From Aradus depressus (Eukaryota; Arthropoda; Insecta; Hemiptera; Aradidae), in NCBI GenBank assembly GCA_963662175.1, contig OY759222.1, forward strand, positions 2,028,713-2,092,712: a stretch of DNA of 64,000 bases. The letters are read 5' to 3'. The notes beneath the pieces were generated by a model. That model saw only the letters and a list, made by a program, of their open reading frames with translations, had not been told where the DNA came from and ran no database searches. Positions 40,841 to 53,194 of this stretch are shown in pieces. The position numbers and the translations under genes were made by a program. The first letter of the stretch is position 1. Each line of letters begins with the position of its first letter.

Positions 40841-41047
40841 TTGATAGAAATTGAAATGAAAAGAAATTTTATTATTCTGGGACCGAGGTCCCCAAAGAAT
40901 AAATACATCCAGAATAAAGAACAGGAAACAATGAAATATAGTATCAGTACAAAGAAATAAAAAGATAGGTAAATAAAATTAGTGCTACATTGGAGAAAAA
41001 AACTATACAATTAAAAAAATAGATAAACAAAAGATTAACAGGAAATG

Positions 41048-41450
41048 TGAAGAATCGGTGCCACAAGGTCTTTTCATATTCCATATTTCTTCCTCGGCCG
41101 CTTTGCATAAAACCAACCACAACTCTTCATCCTAATTATAGTTGGCCATCTTGGTATCTAGTTGACTTCTATCTACCGATATTAATGTTTTTTTTTCCAG
41201 AAAATATGAAGAATCGGCGCCACAAAGTGCTCCTATCTTGACAATCGTAGTTAGAGCCAACTTCATTTTATTTTTTTTTCAATTCTTATGGTTGACTATC
41301 ATTGCATCTATTGGAAGGCTATCTGCGAACGTTGTTGTTTTATGTGTTTTTAAGAAAATATGAAGAATCGGTGCCACATGGACGATCTATATTCAATTTT
41401 TTCTCCTTCGACAATCTTAGTTAGAACCAACTTCATTATAGTGAATTATT
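41048..41450. repeat. ~155-bp tandem repeat, about 2.5 diverged copies
   Basis: The phrase GAAGAATCGG(T/C)GCCACA occurs at about 41050, 41209 and 41362 (spacings 159 and 153), each after AAAATATGAAGAATC in the later two copies. Also shared is 'GTAGTTAGAGCCAACTTCAT' with its relative in the next unit. It lies between the Knickkopf and LRR genes. Confidence 0.75.
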
Positions 41451-41786
41451 ATGACTCATGCCCGGGCCTTAACTATAAGATCATCGTATTATCATGTATC
41501 GCCTACTACCAGAGCGCTGTTTCGTCTCTTTGGTGGACATGAGCCCGACTCTACTATGGGAGTCTTAAATTTTAAAATGTGTACCCTAAATTTCTATTCA
41601 TCGAGGGTAGGGGGTCATTAACGAGTACCTGACATCGCTTAACGTCCCATCCGAAGGAGTAAGTGCTTATGTTTATTTTATCTGGGAAGTAATTAATAGA
41701 GTGGTTAATAAGGGCTTCTGCCGAGTTTCGAACCCGCGGTCTTGAACTCAGAATCAAGCACGCATACCACTGAGCTAAAGGCGGCC
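41447..41786 (-). repeat. SINE-B copy ending ~100 bp before the LRR start codon
   Basis: Near full-length: plus-strand ATTATGACTCATGCCCGGGC through CGAACCCGCGGTCTTGAACT to ACTGAGCTAAAGGCGGCCTC. It occupies the presumed promoter/5' UTR region of the gene starting at 41888. Confidence 0.85.
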
Positions 41787-41887
41787 TCTCCAGCTGGTTG
41801 TTAAGATCACTCTTCTATATGCTCCATATTGTTTGTAGATATCCCATGGCAACAGTTCGAATGTTGTGAAGATTAGTAAATTTTATA

Positions 41888-42517
41888 ATGGAAAATTTAG
41901 GAACTGGGAAAACTGAGAAGTCATCCAAAGACAAAATTTCAGGGAAGCGAATAAAGAAAAGAAAGTTATTCAAGACAAATAATGCAACAGTCTCACCGTT
42001 TATAAAGAAAGATGAAATCATTGTGAACCGCGACCATATTTCTTATTCCTATCAACAGTTGACTAAATTTAATCTTTCAGAGTTCACGCATCTTCAGAAT
42101 TTAAAAGTAAGATATCATAATATGTAATTATAACAGAATTATCTATTTTCTTTTTCTAATTATATAAATATTATTCTTTGATTAAAATTAACCTAACTTC
42201 CTTAAAAAGATAATGAATACTAGGTACTATCTTTTCTACATAACGATTAAGAACCAGCCAGAGTAATTTTTCGTTCAATAGTATTGGGAACAAAAAGGTT
42301 ATAATAAATACTCTTTACATTATATAACAAGTTGTCTGTTTAGTTAAATATAATTTTTTACTTTTATTTAATTGATTAATTTAATAATAATAAACAAGGA
42401 AACGTTTAAAAATATTCAAAATTTTCCTCTATTAATTCCCACAGAAGAATGGGGAGTATTTAAAAAATAAAACTGCTTTTTTAATCAATGTTGCCACAAA
42501 TATTGTGGAAGTTTTAC

Positions 42518-42548
<31 letters not shown>

Positions 42549-45500
42549 CTTTTGGCTTTATGAACGGTGCATATTAGCCATGTCAATGTGTTATGTATAA
42601 TTATTTAAGACATCCATGGCCCCAGGAGGGAGTTCTATCTACGAAATAAAACTCACTCCCGGACGGGATTCGAACCCGCAAACCATGGTGAGACCATGCG
42701 ACCAAAGCCCTACGCTCTAGCCCGCACGGCCACCATGGCCCCCTAAGTTTTACGGATTAAAGAGATAAAATTAAGCACTACAGGTGTATTAGAAGCGTTA
42801 AAATTACAACATGAATATTATTTTTAAACTTCCACTACCATCATTAACTTATATTTGTGCCTCCTCATGGCGTAGTTATTTGTGAAGGTTATGTTGAAGG
42901 TCGGAGACTTCCCATGCGGCTCTTTATTGTGTGTATGGTCGATCTGTGTATAATTAACTCCATTCAATTTAATGAAAACATTTTATTCTGGTGATTTTAT
43001 TGGAACCTTACAGAACATTTGTTTCATATTTATATACAAATAAATAATGGAACATTACTTATTAAAATAAAATGAATGAAAAAAATTCGTTATAATAATA
43101 AATTTATTTCCGTTAAACCAATACATGGTTATAGGATACGTCAAAAGAATTTATACATTAAGATAGCTTATAAATTAGATTTATAACTACTTGAGTCTAA
43201 CAAACTTATGATTAGTAGTAATAACAAAACTATTTAAAAAAGTAAAATGAGATTAATAAAAACTGAGCAAATAAATACTAAAAAATATATGAGTATATAA
43301 AAAAATAAATAATACAAGATACGTTTATGATAAGTAGACACATTTTTCAATTTAATAAAAATTAAGATAACTATTTTTCAAAAAAACTCTTCGGAAGTGT
43401 CTTTATCCCAACGATGTTTCGGGACGTTCTTACGTCCCATCATCAGGTCCCAATGTGCGAGATATAGAAAAGAAAGAAAACAATGTAACTATAACAATAT
43501 ATGAAAAATAATATTAATCAATATATAAAAAAGTCTAAATAAATAAAAAATTATAAATGAATAAATAAATTAATAACGTACATTTGACTGAACTTTAAGG
43601 TGTGGAGGAACTCTGCCCAAAAAAGAAAAATGAAAGCTTTGTATCAAATTATGTTTTCTAGATATGAAATACGAAACACGTTTTTTTTTGTTTTTTTTTT
43701 TTCATGAAAGTTTGATCAACCGTTAAAAGTTGAACATTTTAATTTTTATTATCAGATATACCTACATTAACGAGCCTATTCTATGTTGAATGAACTAACG
43801 AAAATCTAGGCTTGCAGTGTATTTGTCCTTTTGTGCATAGCTCAAAAAACTAATTTATATTTTCATTTTTATTTAATTAAGTTTTTTTAATTTATTTGAC
43901 AGTATCTAAATCTGAGAGGTAACGACTTGCTTGAACTAAACGAGGAGTTATTTTCAACATTCCCCCGACTGACATGGCTGGATCTACGAGACAATCGGCT
44001 GAAAACATTTCCCAACACAGTTGTGAACCATGGTTGTCTGGAGGTGATCCTTATCGGAGGCAATCGGATCAAGGAGTTGCCCATCGAATTGGGTAAGTTG
44101 ACTGTATGTTGTTTACTTTCAGTAGTAGCTGACTGCTACAGGGTAACGTATCATGGCTTTGAAATAACCTGTTATTCTCCTTCCTGTTACCAATCTGTAG
44201 TTTTGTTACCAAGCCTAACAGAACTGTTTTTATACTTATCTATATTTACACTGCTTTGCCTTGTGAATATCGAGTAAACAATTCAATTCGAGAATCTAAA
44301 CGAATTTGTTCCTAAATGTGACTTTTTTTTGTGTGTGTGTTTCTTCCCCTTTTTGTAATTTCACCTATCATTTTTATGTAGGCAGTCAGTTATGTTTATG
44401 TCAGGCAGTGTGAACATTTTTTAAGGAATGACAGTACAGCTCCAGATGAACAAAAAAGTCCTATAAGCCATGGTCTCATTCTCACTCATTTCCAAGTTAT
44501 TAGATTGTTTCGTATTTATATTTAGAAGTTTGTTTTTGATTAATAAATCGCTTTCTCTCAGCTATCATTCACTCTAAACTTACTTTTGATACCACCCTCA
44601 GAAAGTTCGTTGAATTTATTATAAAAATTATTTATCCAAGTGTCTGAAGTCTTTACATGTGCCACACAACACTTACTGAAATGATGAAAAGAGCTTCTCA
44701 ATTTTTGTAAATGATTCAAGGCTTGTTTCAACTCTCCACTAAATTTATACTTAGAATATTTTAACTTTGAGAGGAACTTCGGCATTCAATATGGTTCAAA
44801 ATGATAACACCAGATAACCTTATTATTTGAAATGGCTAATCTATTGTCATCATTTAAATATGAAAAAAGTAGTCTTATGAGAGGGGAGCAAGAGAAGTCG
44901 AAATTGTTCACAGTTTATTTATCTTTTTGATAATATTTAACGTTAAGCCAACTTAATAAAAATGTTAAAAATGGTCATCCTGTAACTGGAACTATTTTTG
45001 GAGTGACTGAATTATTTCATCCTTCATCATTTTGACAAAAACATCTCAGACAAACGTTGTTCCGTTACATAAGATCTTGGATATGGTGAACTACTCGACC
45101 TCACTACTTAAGAAGACCTATGAAAAAATTGTTGGTAGGAGGGGGTCCTCCAAATTTGTTGAAAAGTGTAAAGTACCTACCACTGTATTTGTATTTCAAG
45201 GGCTTTCAAAAACAAAAAGAGTTAACTCATTTGAGAGTATATATGAGGATTCTCATAAAATCAATATTTCTTTTTATTGGGTAACCATTTTTTAACAATA
45301 TAAGATGCTTCGGACAAAAATGTCCTCTTTTTGAAAGAACTTTAAAGTGACGTACAACTTGACCCCTGTTGAACATATTGTATCCATAACTGTTACAAAA
45401 TGCTCTTTCCGCAAATAACAACACGTCACAACCACGTATATTGTCCCTTGATATGATGAAGAACTCGCTTTTCCCCATCTTGTTACAGTCACTCCTCCAA

Positions 45501-48500
45501 TTTACGTTACGCAATGGTCCCGAGCCTGTACGATATCAGGTACTCGTTAAAAGACTCCTACTCCAGATGAATAAAAATGTAGGACTCCCATAGTAGAGTC
45601 GGGCTCATGTCCACCAGGGTGACAAAAGAGCGCTCTGGTAGTTGGCGATATGACCTCCTCAACCTTTAACTTATATTACTCATTTTCGCATCTTTGTCAT
45701 AGTCATTATTATAATTTTTATTTTATTCGTTCTCTTTTTATTGTACTCCCCGATTTTATTAAGATTTAAACCTGTTCTTTTTTTTACTGCGATTTTTGTT
45801 TATATTTTGTTGCTTCGTATTCTATTTTTATTTTATATTTACCACTTATATTATCTTGTTATTATCATGTATTTATTTATTATATTCATTAGTTTATATT
45901 TCTTTTCTCTATATTTAGATACAATTTTTTTTGTGTGTTATAATTGTATTTTGTTGTAGGACCAACCTCCATTTGTATATAAATAAATCTAATCATACAG
46001 TTAATGATAAATTAGTTGAAAGCTCTTTTGAATTAAAATATGAGTTTATAATATATTTATAATTATAGTTAGTTATTGTGGTTCATGCCCGGGCTTTACC
46101 CACGAGGCCATGGGGATTTCAACCTCCTTTCTTACCTGATGTGAATTCGCACTCAGCAGACTTTTTTTTTATAACTAAATCTGACGATGTAATGCCGAAG
46201 CCAAGTTCTGTAAACGTTTTTTGTGTTAAATATTTATATAATATTTTCAAATGATGTTTATTTTATTTATTTACTAGCAGTAATACCCGGCGTTGCCCGG
46301 GGAACTTTGACTTTTCTCCCAATATCTCCTATAAGGCTATTCAGTTCCTCGACAGTACATTCATTTTTTTTTTTTCAATTATTCATACGGAATAAGGCTT
46401 ATAGTCCTTCAACTGTAGTAACGCTAGCTTTGGAGCTAAAACTAATTTATTCAAAAAGATTTCTCATTAATCGTTGCAATGGTTTTTGAGTTACAAAGAT
46501 TGCGTGAGTGGATGCTGGGATGGATCAGGGGTTGATTAAAAAATAGACCTTAACCTTCCGGTAGATAAAACTTATCTATTCAAAAAGATTCCTCATTAAT
46601 CATTGCAGTGGTTTTTGAGTTACAAAAATTGCGTGGGTGGATGCTGGGATGGACCAGATATTGAGGTACTAATACGCCTATAACCTTCCACAGACGATGA
46701 CGAACAAATTTAAAAAAAAATTAATCAAATCCATCAAGCCGTTCGTGAGTAATAGCGGTACAACGCACAGACATTTTCAGCTTTATATATATGATTACAA
46801 TTTTCCTCAATATAATTATATAAATATATTTCTATAAAAAAAGGTAGATAATCTGAAATATATATTTTTCAGGTTCGCTTCCACGATTGCTCTGTGTTCA
46901 AGTGACAGCCAATCCTCTTGTATTTCCAAAACGTTCAATATTTAACCAATTCAAATGTGACTTGGTTACATTCCTGAAAATGTGCTGGGACCAACAGACT
47001 ACTAATCCCATTCAGCAAAACGGTTAACCAACTTTCATTCATAACTATTAATTACTTTAAATAATTTACTGTATTTGGTTTATATATTTTTTGTATATCT
47101 TGCAATAATTTCGTTGCTGGAAATCTCTTTAAATAAAATTGTAAGAAAGTGTCTGTAGGTTGGTCATTTTTGAAAACGTTTTTGAATTTTGTTGGGATAG
47201 GCACGTATGTTTTCGAAATCATAACAGAGGGACAAAAAATGCTATTTCATGTTTTCGCTATCGATCATTGATCCTACGTGAAAAAAGTTAGGAAATCAGC
47301 ATGAAAGACATTTTAATTTTAAACATTTTTTGTTCTTTATGTTTTTTCGCTAAATGTAGAGATGACAGGGATAAATATTATTGTCGAGTAACGAAGGAGG
47401 CGAAAGTTAGGGAGGAGACTGCTTCACTCCAGATTAGCGAATTTAAATACTCGACTTGTTACATCGCATTATTCTTTGTACGGATATCGCACGTTATCAG
47501 CTTCAGGTAAGGTATACACTTATAAGGATGCTCCTTGTGCAATTTCATGAAAATTTGATGTCGTTATCAAAAAACACTTTATTAATATAAATTTCTATTA
47601 CACAAAAATCAACTGAGGTAAAAGTTATATACATTTCTTTAACATAGAGTATTTAGTAATAAAAACTCAATTTTCATAGATAAATAAATTCATTTAATGC
47701 CCTTTTCTCAGAGGGTGCCAAACGTAAACTATTTTGTACCTCTCTTTACGTACTATTTTCGAAAACTCTAATTTAATTCTTAAAAAATATACCTATTTTC
47801 GGAATTCGAATCCAGTGCATTTTGTCAACCATCTCGAACTTTACATGTTTTTTTTTTGTGACAGATGAGCTTATAAAGCCTACTAAATGTATAAAAAAAG
47901 AGAAAAGATCTGCCTGTTTGTCGCCTCAGAATAGAAAACCTGTTTATTTGTCCCATGAGAATAGTTTTTTGGTTCTCAAAATGAAGTCAAACGACCCTCA
48001 AGAACGATACGACGCCGAAGAGACACTCAACGAATTGAGAAATATAGACAAAGAACTGCAAAAGATCAAGTAAACTTACCTTTTACTGTAAAAATTAATT
48101 TGCAATAGTTTTACTTTGAATATGTAGGATTTAATATCAGAAGGGTTTAGAAATAGAAAAAAATTATTTACCGAAATCATAATATTATGTTTACTTGCCT
48201 AGAGTCAATTGAGTTTTGACTCTTCCTTCAAACCCAATCGACCGTTTGGGGTAAAAGTCAAGAATCCTCATACTAAATTTTGTGTCGATACAAGCCACAC
48301 ACAAACAGAAATAATTTGGGAGCCCCCATGTAAGTCAGATGTTGAATATTAGCGCAAACGGTTTGCTGGTTTTGGAGAGGGAGCGAAAAGTTGATTAATT
48401 CGTTTTGGGGAAGTACATGCCGGTGAATCATTTTTTTATTATTGATTTTGCAAAATTATACACATATTTTTGATGTACAATTAAATATTTGTGTTCTTTT

Positions 48501-51500
48501 GGAAGGGACAGAGAAACATTGCGACAATGGAGAGACAAATACAAAAAAGGTTTGGCGAAACCGAGCTTGGAGCGTTTTGGCGAAATACCTTTTGGACTTG
48601 ATCAAGACTACTTGAAGATGTTGAACAGAGATGAAGCGAATAGGATGCATCCCAACGAGAAGGTACCCAGGGGCACTTTGGCAAATAGTTGGGGGTCTTA
48701 TACCAAGCAAACAAAGTGAATCACCGGCTGTGTACCTCCCCAGCACGAATTAGACAATTACATTTTGGGCAAAAACTCAATATTTTACTTACATAGTGGC
48801 TTCTGAATCCTCAAACTAAATTTTGTGTCGATGCATTCATTGTATCGGCAGTTATTAGAGCATTTGAATCGAGTTTCCTTTTATGATCGCCCTCTTCGAT
48901 TTCGTGGAAAATGAATACGGTTTTGAATTTAAATATGAAATTTCATGTCGATAAATTCATTACATTGGCAGTAATTGGGATTTTTGAGTTGATCCCCGTT
49001 CTGATCCCCTCCCTTCCGTTCGTTCGATTCCGCTAAACATTTATAGGTTAGTTAGTTATTATGATTCATGCTCGGGCTTTATTTTCGATGTCATATCGCC
49101 TACTACCAGAGCGCTGTTTCGTCACTCTACTATGGGAGTCCTAAATTTTGCCCATCCTAGATTTCTATTCACCTAGGGTAGGAGCCCTTAACGAGTACTT
49201 GACATCGCATGGGCTCGGGACCATCGTTTAACGTCCCATGCGAAGGACGGCGTGCTTAAGTTTTTTTCTACTTCCCAGATAAAATAAACTAAAGCCCTCG
49301 GCCGAGTTTAAAATTGATAAGTGTTGTTCTCATAGAAACTTAAAATTTCCTGTCAATACATTCATTACAACGCAATTGTCAGAGTTTTTGTGTTAAACTC
49401 CTCCCCCCCCCCCCCCCCCCCCCCCGCCCCCTTCCCTCCAGCCGATTGGGCTGATAATCAATCTTTGTGGTTCTGGATACAGATATACAATTTCGTGTCG
49501 ATACATTTATTTTATTGATAATAATACGAGTAGTACAAAAAAGAGAAAAGCAAGAAAATTAAATTAGTATATAAATAATAAAAAAATATTGATTAAAACG
49601 TAGATTCGACGGACCTTAGAGAGGATTCTACGGAGAAACTCTGGCAAAAAAATAAAAATGAAAGCTATGTATCAGAATGTTTTTGAATATGAAACACGAT
49701 TTTTTTTTATTATGGTTATTTTATTATATGAACATTGAGAGAAAAATTCCGTTTCCGAATATATATTTTCCTCTGACCGGATAGATCCCCCACTGAGTTG
49801 CGACTGATGTCGCTCTGAGCATAAGATCAATAATGTTATTTATTTTATAATATCGATTTTTTTTTTTTTTTTATTTAGAAACAAACGGTGAGAGTAAGAA
49901 GAAAAACGATGTAAGTGTCAGTTTATTTAATTGTTGATCCTTAGCTAAGTTTTGTAATTGACTGACTTTTTAATGTATTTTTTATTGTTCTTTCAGAGAC
50001 GTTAATGAAGAATTAGAGAAATTACAGAAGACATTGAATAGTATCAGAACTCGAAATGAAACGGAACTGAATCCAGCTGAACAAATGGCAAGACGAGCTC
50101 AAGAAATGAGAATGGTAAGTGTTAGCCCCAGAAGCCGAATTAAGACAATTTGCAAAGTGAAGTTTAACAATCAGGATCGATGGGAGGGAAATCATTTTAT
50201 TATTTCGTATAAATCATGATTTTTATCTGATTTGTTCTTATTATGTCTGATATATGAATCTGATATAACAAAATGTTGACTTTCCCATCGGTCATTTTTA
50301 TTATAAGAAGCGAAGCATTACATAATCTTAATATATTAACACTATACTACGAAAAGCAAGCAATAATCGGTTCGTATAGTGTCTGCGGTCGTTAAGAGTT
50401 TCTGGTTTCGCCTAGTTATTATAGTTATATATACAAAACTTGCTATATAGTTCATTTTATAAAAACCAATCCCATAAAAAAAAACATGATTTTCAAATTT
50501 ACTTTGTGTCCCATAAAAAAAATAAGAAATAAATGTCTATATTCGACAAAATATTGTGGTTAGGTTACATAGCTTGTGCATTATCTTTTCACTTATTCTA
50601 TTTGATATTACGGATGATTTGCTATTTTACGTGTATAAATGGAGATGTCAAAACGCCATTTCGATGCACCAAAATCATAGATGTTGTGAACTTCTGAGAT
50701 ATAGGCGTTTAATGACAACTTTCTTCCTCAAATAAAATCAAAAAGGCAGCACCAAAATATTTACAATGAATTTATTATGTTTTCACTAAGAAAAACCTAA
50801 TTTTAAATGTCAAAAAAATATATATATATTGAGAAAAATGGCCTAAAACTGAGGGCGAGTCCCATCCCGTTCAATTATTCAACGTCAAAATTGGATATAT
50901 TTTCTGCATCCGGATAAACAAGATTTTTCGTTCTCTACTTGGGGGTAACAAAAAACAATAAGTTACTTTTATATCTCCCGCTGTCTAAATAAATTGTGAG
51001 ACTTACTTCAATACAAATTGTTTTTATATTAATTATTATAAGATGCATTCATTATTCTTTTCGTTATTTGTATGTAAAAACACTATCATAAAACATTTGT
51101 AACACCAATAAGAAATGTATACATTGAATAATTATACTTAAAACACCTCAATTGAAAATATTTGCACAAATAATTAATTGTTTAGCTAAATATTGTAATT
51201 ATTTAATGCAACTTACAATTTAGGTAAGATATATTAGATAAATAACAGGGTGCACGTAGTTCAAAGTTATGCGGTAATTGCCTATGGAGCTTAAGGTCGC
51301 GGGTTCGGAACCCACCCCTTAGGTTTTTTATCTGAAATGTAAATAACCTTGAGCATGCCATCCTTCGGATGGGAAGTTAAGCGATGGTCCCTGAACTTGT
51401 GTGATGTCAGGTACTAGTTAAAGACCCCTTACCTTAGATAACTAAACCTAGGTAGATAAGATTTAGGACTCCCAGAGTTGAGTCGGGCTCATGTCCACCA

Positions 51501-51823
51501 GAGCGACGGAAGGGATATTACCTCTGGGCTAGTTATGTTGTAGCATTTATGACGTACTTTTAACATCCCAGCCGATTATTTTCCCTTATAGTAATTCCGG
51601 AAATATTATAAATATTAAATTAAAGCATTTTTGGCTGAGTATAATAAAAATAGATATTTGAAAAAAAATAATTATATTTTACAAATGCTCAGATTGCAGG
51701 CCCCCGACGTCTCACTACTCCCTAAGAGACGGAGTTGTTGAGTGTTCATATTGCATTCTTATTTTTTTTTTTCAGATCCTTCAAATACAAAAGAAAATTA
51801 AAGCACTCCAGTTACGGAACTAA
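41888..51823 (+). CDS. LRRC27-like leucine-rich repeat protein, 8 exons, 372 aa
   Basis: Exons: 41888-42106, 43903-44092, 46873-47022, 47865-48069, 48506-48662, 49879-49910, 49997-50114, 51776-51823; all junctions are AG/GT with consistent phases and one open frame from ATG to TAA. Residues 1-60 are Lys/Ser-rich. About 68-160 hold three to four LRRs (YLNLRGNDL, LTWLDLRDNRLKTFP, LEVILIGGNRIKELPIEL), ending in a cap-like segment (ANPLVFPKRSIFNQFKCDLV). The rest is charged and predicted coiled-coil (EETLNELRNIDKELQKI, NEELEKLQKTLNSIRTR). The LRR block followed by ..FLKM and a coiled-coil tail is the LRRC27 layout. Function of that family is poorly known. Exon 6 is only 32 bases. The assignment is good at LRR level, moderate for LRRC27. 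Confidence 0.83.
42523..42744 (-). repeat. SINE-A, full-length copy with 14-bp TSD and poly(A)
   Basis: Flanked by AAGTTTTACGGATT at 42509-42522 and 42745-42758. The plus strand starts with a ~27-base T-run, the SINE poly(A) tail on the other strand. It then reads through the body, AACCCGCAAACCATGGTGAG, to GCCCGCACGGCCACCATGGC. Lies in intron 1 of the LRR gene and defines the SINE-A ends. Confidence 0.93.
43405..43454 (-). ncRNA. Hammerhead-like motif (family 6), strong stem II
   Basis: Minus strand: CTGATGA, extra T, a perfect 7-bp stem II GGGACGT/ACGTCCC closed by AAGA, GAAA, then CATCGTT with possible AC/GT stem III. Stem I is not evident. In intron 1 of the LRR gene. Confidence 0.55.
43570..43780 (+). 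repeat. Dispersed repeat shared with 49560-49760
   Basis: Both contain 'GGAACTCTGCC'-like or 'GAAACTCTGGC', AAAATGAAAGCT.TGTATCA and 'GAAACACG' followed by a T-run. Copies sit in introns 1 and 5 of the LRR gene. Class unknown. Confidence 0.5.
44093..45507. other. LRR gene intron 2, first part, no exon
   Basis: Two modest ORFs (75 aa on minus at 44558-44785, 87 aa on plus at 45032-45295) have no recognisable domain and are not bounded by splice sites that fit the gene. They could be remnants of an element ORF. Confidence 0.35.
45508..45665 (+). repeat. SINE-B fragment
   Basis: Body phrases ATGGTCCCGAGCCTGTACGA and TAGAGTCGGGCTCATGTCCA. The extreme 3' piece of another copy (GGTTCATGCCCGGGCTTT) lies at 46079-46096. 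Confidence 0.7.
46265..46795 (+). repeat. Dispersed repeat with 'CCCGGCGTTGCCCGGG' head
   Basis: Opens TAATACCCGGCGTTGCCCGG, contains two diverged ~120-bp internal units (GTTTTTGAGTTACAAA..TTGCGTG at about 46481 and 46611), and ends TTTCAGCTTTATATATATGA. This head-and-tail style is common among short interspersed or LINE-tail repeats of insects. Superfamily not assigned. Confidence 0.55.
47290..47520 (+). repeat. Dispersed repeat (pair of 37440-37700)
   Basis: Shares the phrases listed for 37440-37700. It contains a 69-aa ORF that is not conserved in the other copy, so it is not a gene. Confidence 0.5.
48195..48432. repeat. Modular repeat fragments in both orientations
   Basis: 48225-48300 reads in minus orientation (AAATTTTGTGTCGATACA). 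48360-48432 reads in plus orientation with the tail GGGAGCGAAAAGTTGATTAA and GGGGAAGTACATGCCGGTGA. Lies between LRR exons 4 and 5. Confidence 0.5.
48718..49040 (-). repeat. Modular repeat copy, two modules
   Basis: Plus strand starts with the inverted tail (TCACCGGCTGTGTACCTCCC), then AAATTTTGTGTCGATGCATT and GAAATTTCATGTCGATAAAT, about 125-130 bases apart. It begins directly after LRR exon 5. Confidence 0.65.
49048..49310 (-). repeat. SINE-B copy, head truncated
   Basis: Plus strand GTTAGTTATTATGATTCATG through TACTACCAGAGCGCTGTTTC and GGACGGCGTGCTTAAG to CCCTCGGCCGAGTTTAAA. Ends before the box-B region. It is inserted between modular-repeat pieces. Confidence 0.8.
49320..49520 (-). repeat. 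Modular repeat copy with C-run
   Basis: Contains AAATTTCCTGTCAATACATT, a 23-base C-run (49403-49425) and CCGATTGGGCTGATAATCAA. Probably the other half of the copy at 48718-49040, split by the SINE-B. Confidence 0.55.
50115..51254. other. LRR gene last intron, AT-rich, nothing recognised
   Basis: Low-complexity AT-rich sequence. An ORF continuing past exon 7 (to 50219) reads through the donor and is not coding. Confidence 0.45.
51255..51540 (+). repeat. SINE-B copy, diverged
   Basis: Has AGGTCGCGGGTTCGGAACCC in place of the usual box-B context, CATGCCATCCTTCGGATGGG, and AGTCGGGCTCATGTCCACCA. The head is strongly diverged. Confidence 0.75.
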
Positions 51824-52070
51824 TTTTCTTTATCGGATGAAAAAAATATTTAAGTAAAGAAAAATTGGAATTTTTGAAGAAAGGCAGAAGAAAATGGGTC
51901 TCACCTCATCATCAGAAGATCGCTTTTCGACCTTCAATCTATGTAGACATTTGTTTCATAGAGGTGATACTTTCTCTAGGAATCGAACCCACAATTATCT
52001 GTTGTAAATCAACTTATTGAAAATTGTATAATGATAATAGTTATATTTATTGATGAAAAGAAGGAATATA

Positions 52071-52076
52071 AATAAA
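52071..52076 (+). terminator. Polyadenylation signal of the LRR gene
   Basis: AATAAA about 250 bases after the stop at 51823, the first good signal in the 3' UTR. Confidence 0.55.
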
Positions 52077-53194
52077 CAATTTAAAACAGTATTTTATAGT
52101 ATTTTATTTGATAAAATTTCATATTACATATGAAAGAATTTTATAATATACAAAAACTTTCTACAAATACAACTAGAAATTAAACAAATAGAAAATAATA
52201 ATTAGTAATACTCGCACTATTGAAAATGATAAATTGACAAATTTGAGCTGGCTAATACAGGCTATTCATTGTTTTGTTTTTATTTCTTATTTATATTGTA
52301 TATTACCACACTTACACTAAATTTATCGAAGACAAGTAAAAAAATTATACATTATTATTATTTTTTTTTAAAAATATTTATATATAAATATACAAGGAAA
52401 GTTTATTTGATAAGACAAAAATAAAGTTATAAATGAATCATCTCAGCTTGAATTTTTCCCCATTTATTCCCAAGTTTTGGCTGAAAGTCAGGGCGATGTC
52501 TGACTTCTAAGTCCACATATATAAAATTTCATATCGATATGTTCACACTGAATTGAAGTCATTAGTTGTCAGGGACCTCTCAATAATATAGTATTTGATG
52601 TCGATGCACTCATATTGGCAGTGATATTTACTGTATATTGAAGTATAGGGAAAAGTTATTTAAACGATATTCTAAGGATGTATACCACTGAGCTACCGGC
52701 GCCTTCTGCGACAGATACATGGACGTTCCTGAGATATTCTGCACAGGAGATATGAGCAAAATTGATAATTCCATATCAACAAATTGATAAATCCGTATCA
52801 ACTATAACCGCGGAGAAGCAATGCATCAATGTTTTTCCGGGGTCAGTGAGGTGAATAGTGAACGCATTAACTGCAGTTATCTTTGAGAGAATGCAATAAG
52901 GAAAATTGTAATTTTGCATACTTATAGTTTGAAAAATTTACAAAAATTTTTTTGAGAAATTTACAAAGACTGAAAGGAGTACTAATCATCCAATTTTATT
53001 CATTTTGGTACTTAACATTATTGCACGAATATGACTATAAGATACTATCGATGCAGAGAGGGAAATAAGGTTGTGGACGATATATGCTCACGAATTGTCA
53101 AAAAACCAGAAATGAGAGACAAAACGAACCACTTCCGAATGTTTTGGGTCTGATTAGAGTCAAGAGAGGAATGCCGCTTGCACTTATATTTGAG
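52077..53194. other. Intergenic DNA with repeat scraps
   Basis: Mostly AT-rich. 52480-52600 has a modular-repeat scrap (AAATTTCATATCGATATGTT); 52678-52706 is a SINE-B head scrap (ACCACTGAGCTACCGGCGCC). No gene. Confidence 0.45.

Noticed and set aside
44558..45295. Possible extra exons or element ORF in LRR intron 2
   Set aside because: No recognisable motif and no splice signals in the right phase.
45741..45959. 72-aa hydrophobic ORF
   Set aside because: Pure AT-rich sequence that gives Leu/Ile/Phe/Tyr codons by composition; no start context or relatives.
46175..46205. Hammerhead-like CTGACGA..GCCGAAGCC
   Set aside because: The GAAA element is lost (GAAG) and no stem I or III is visible; too degraded to call.
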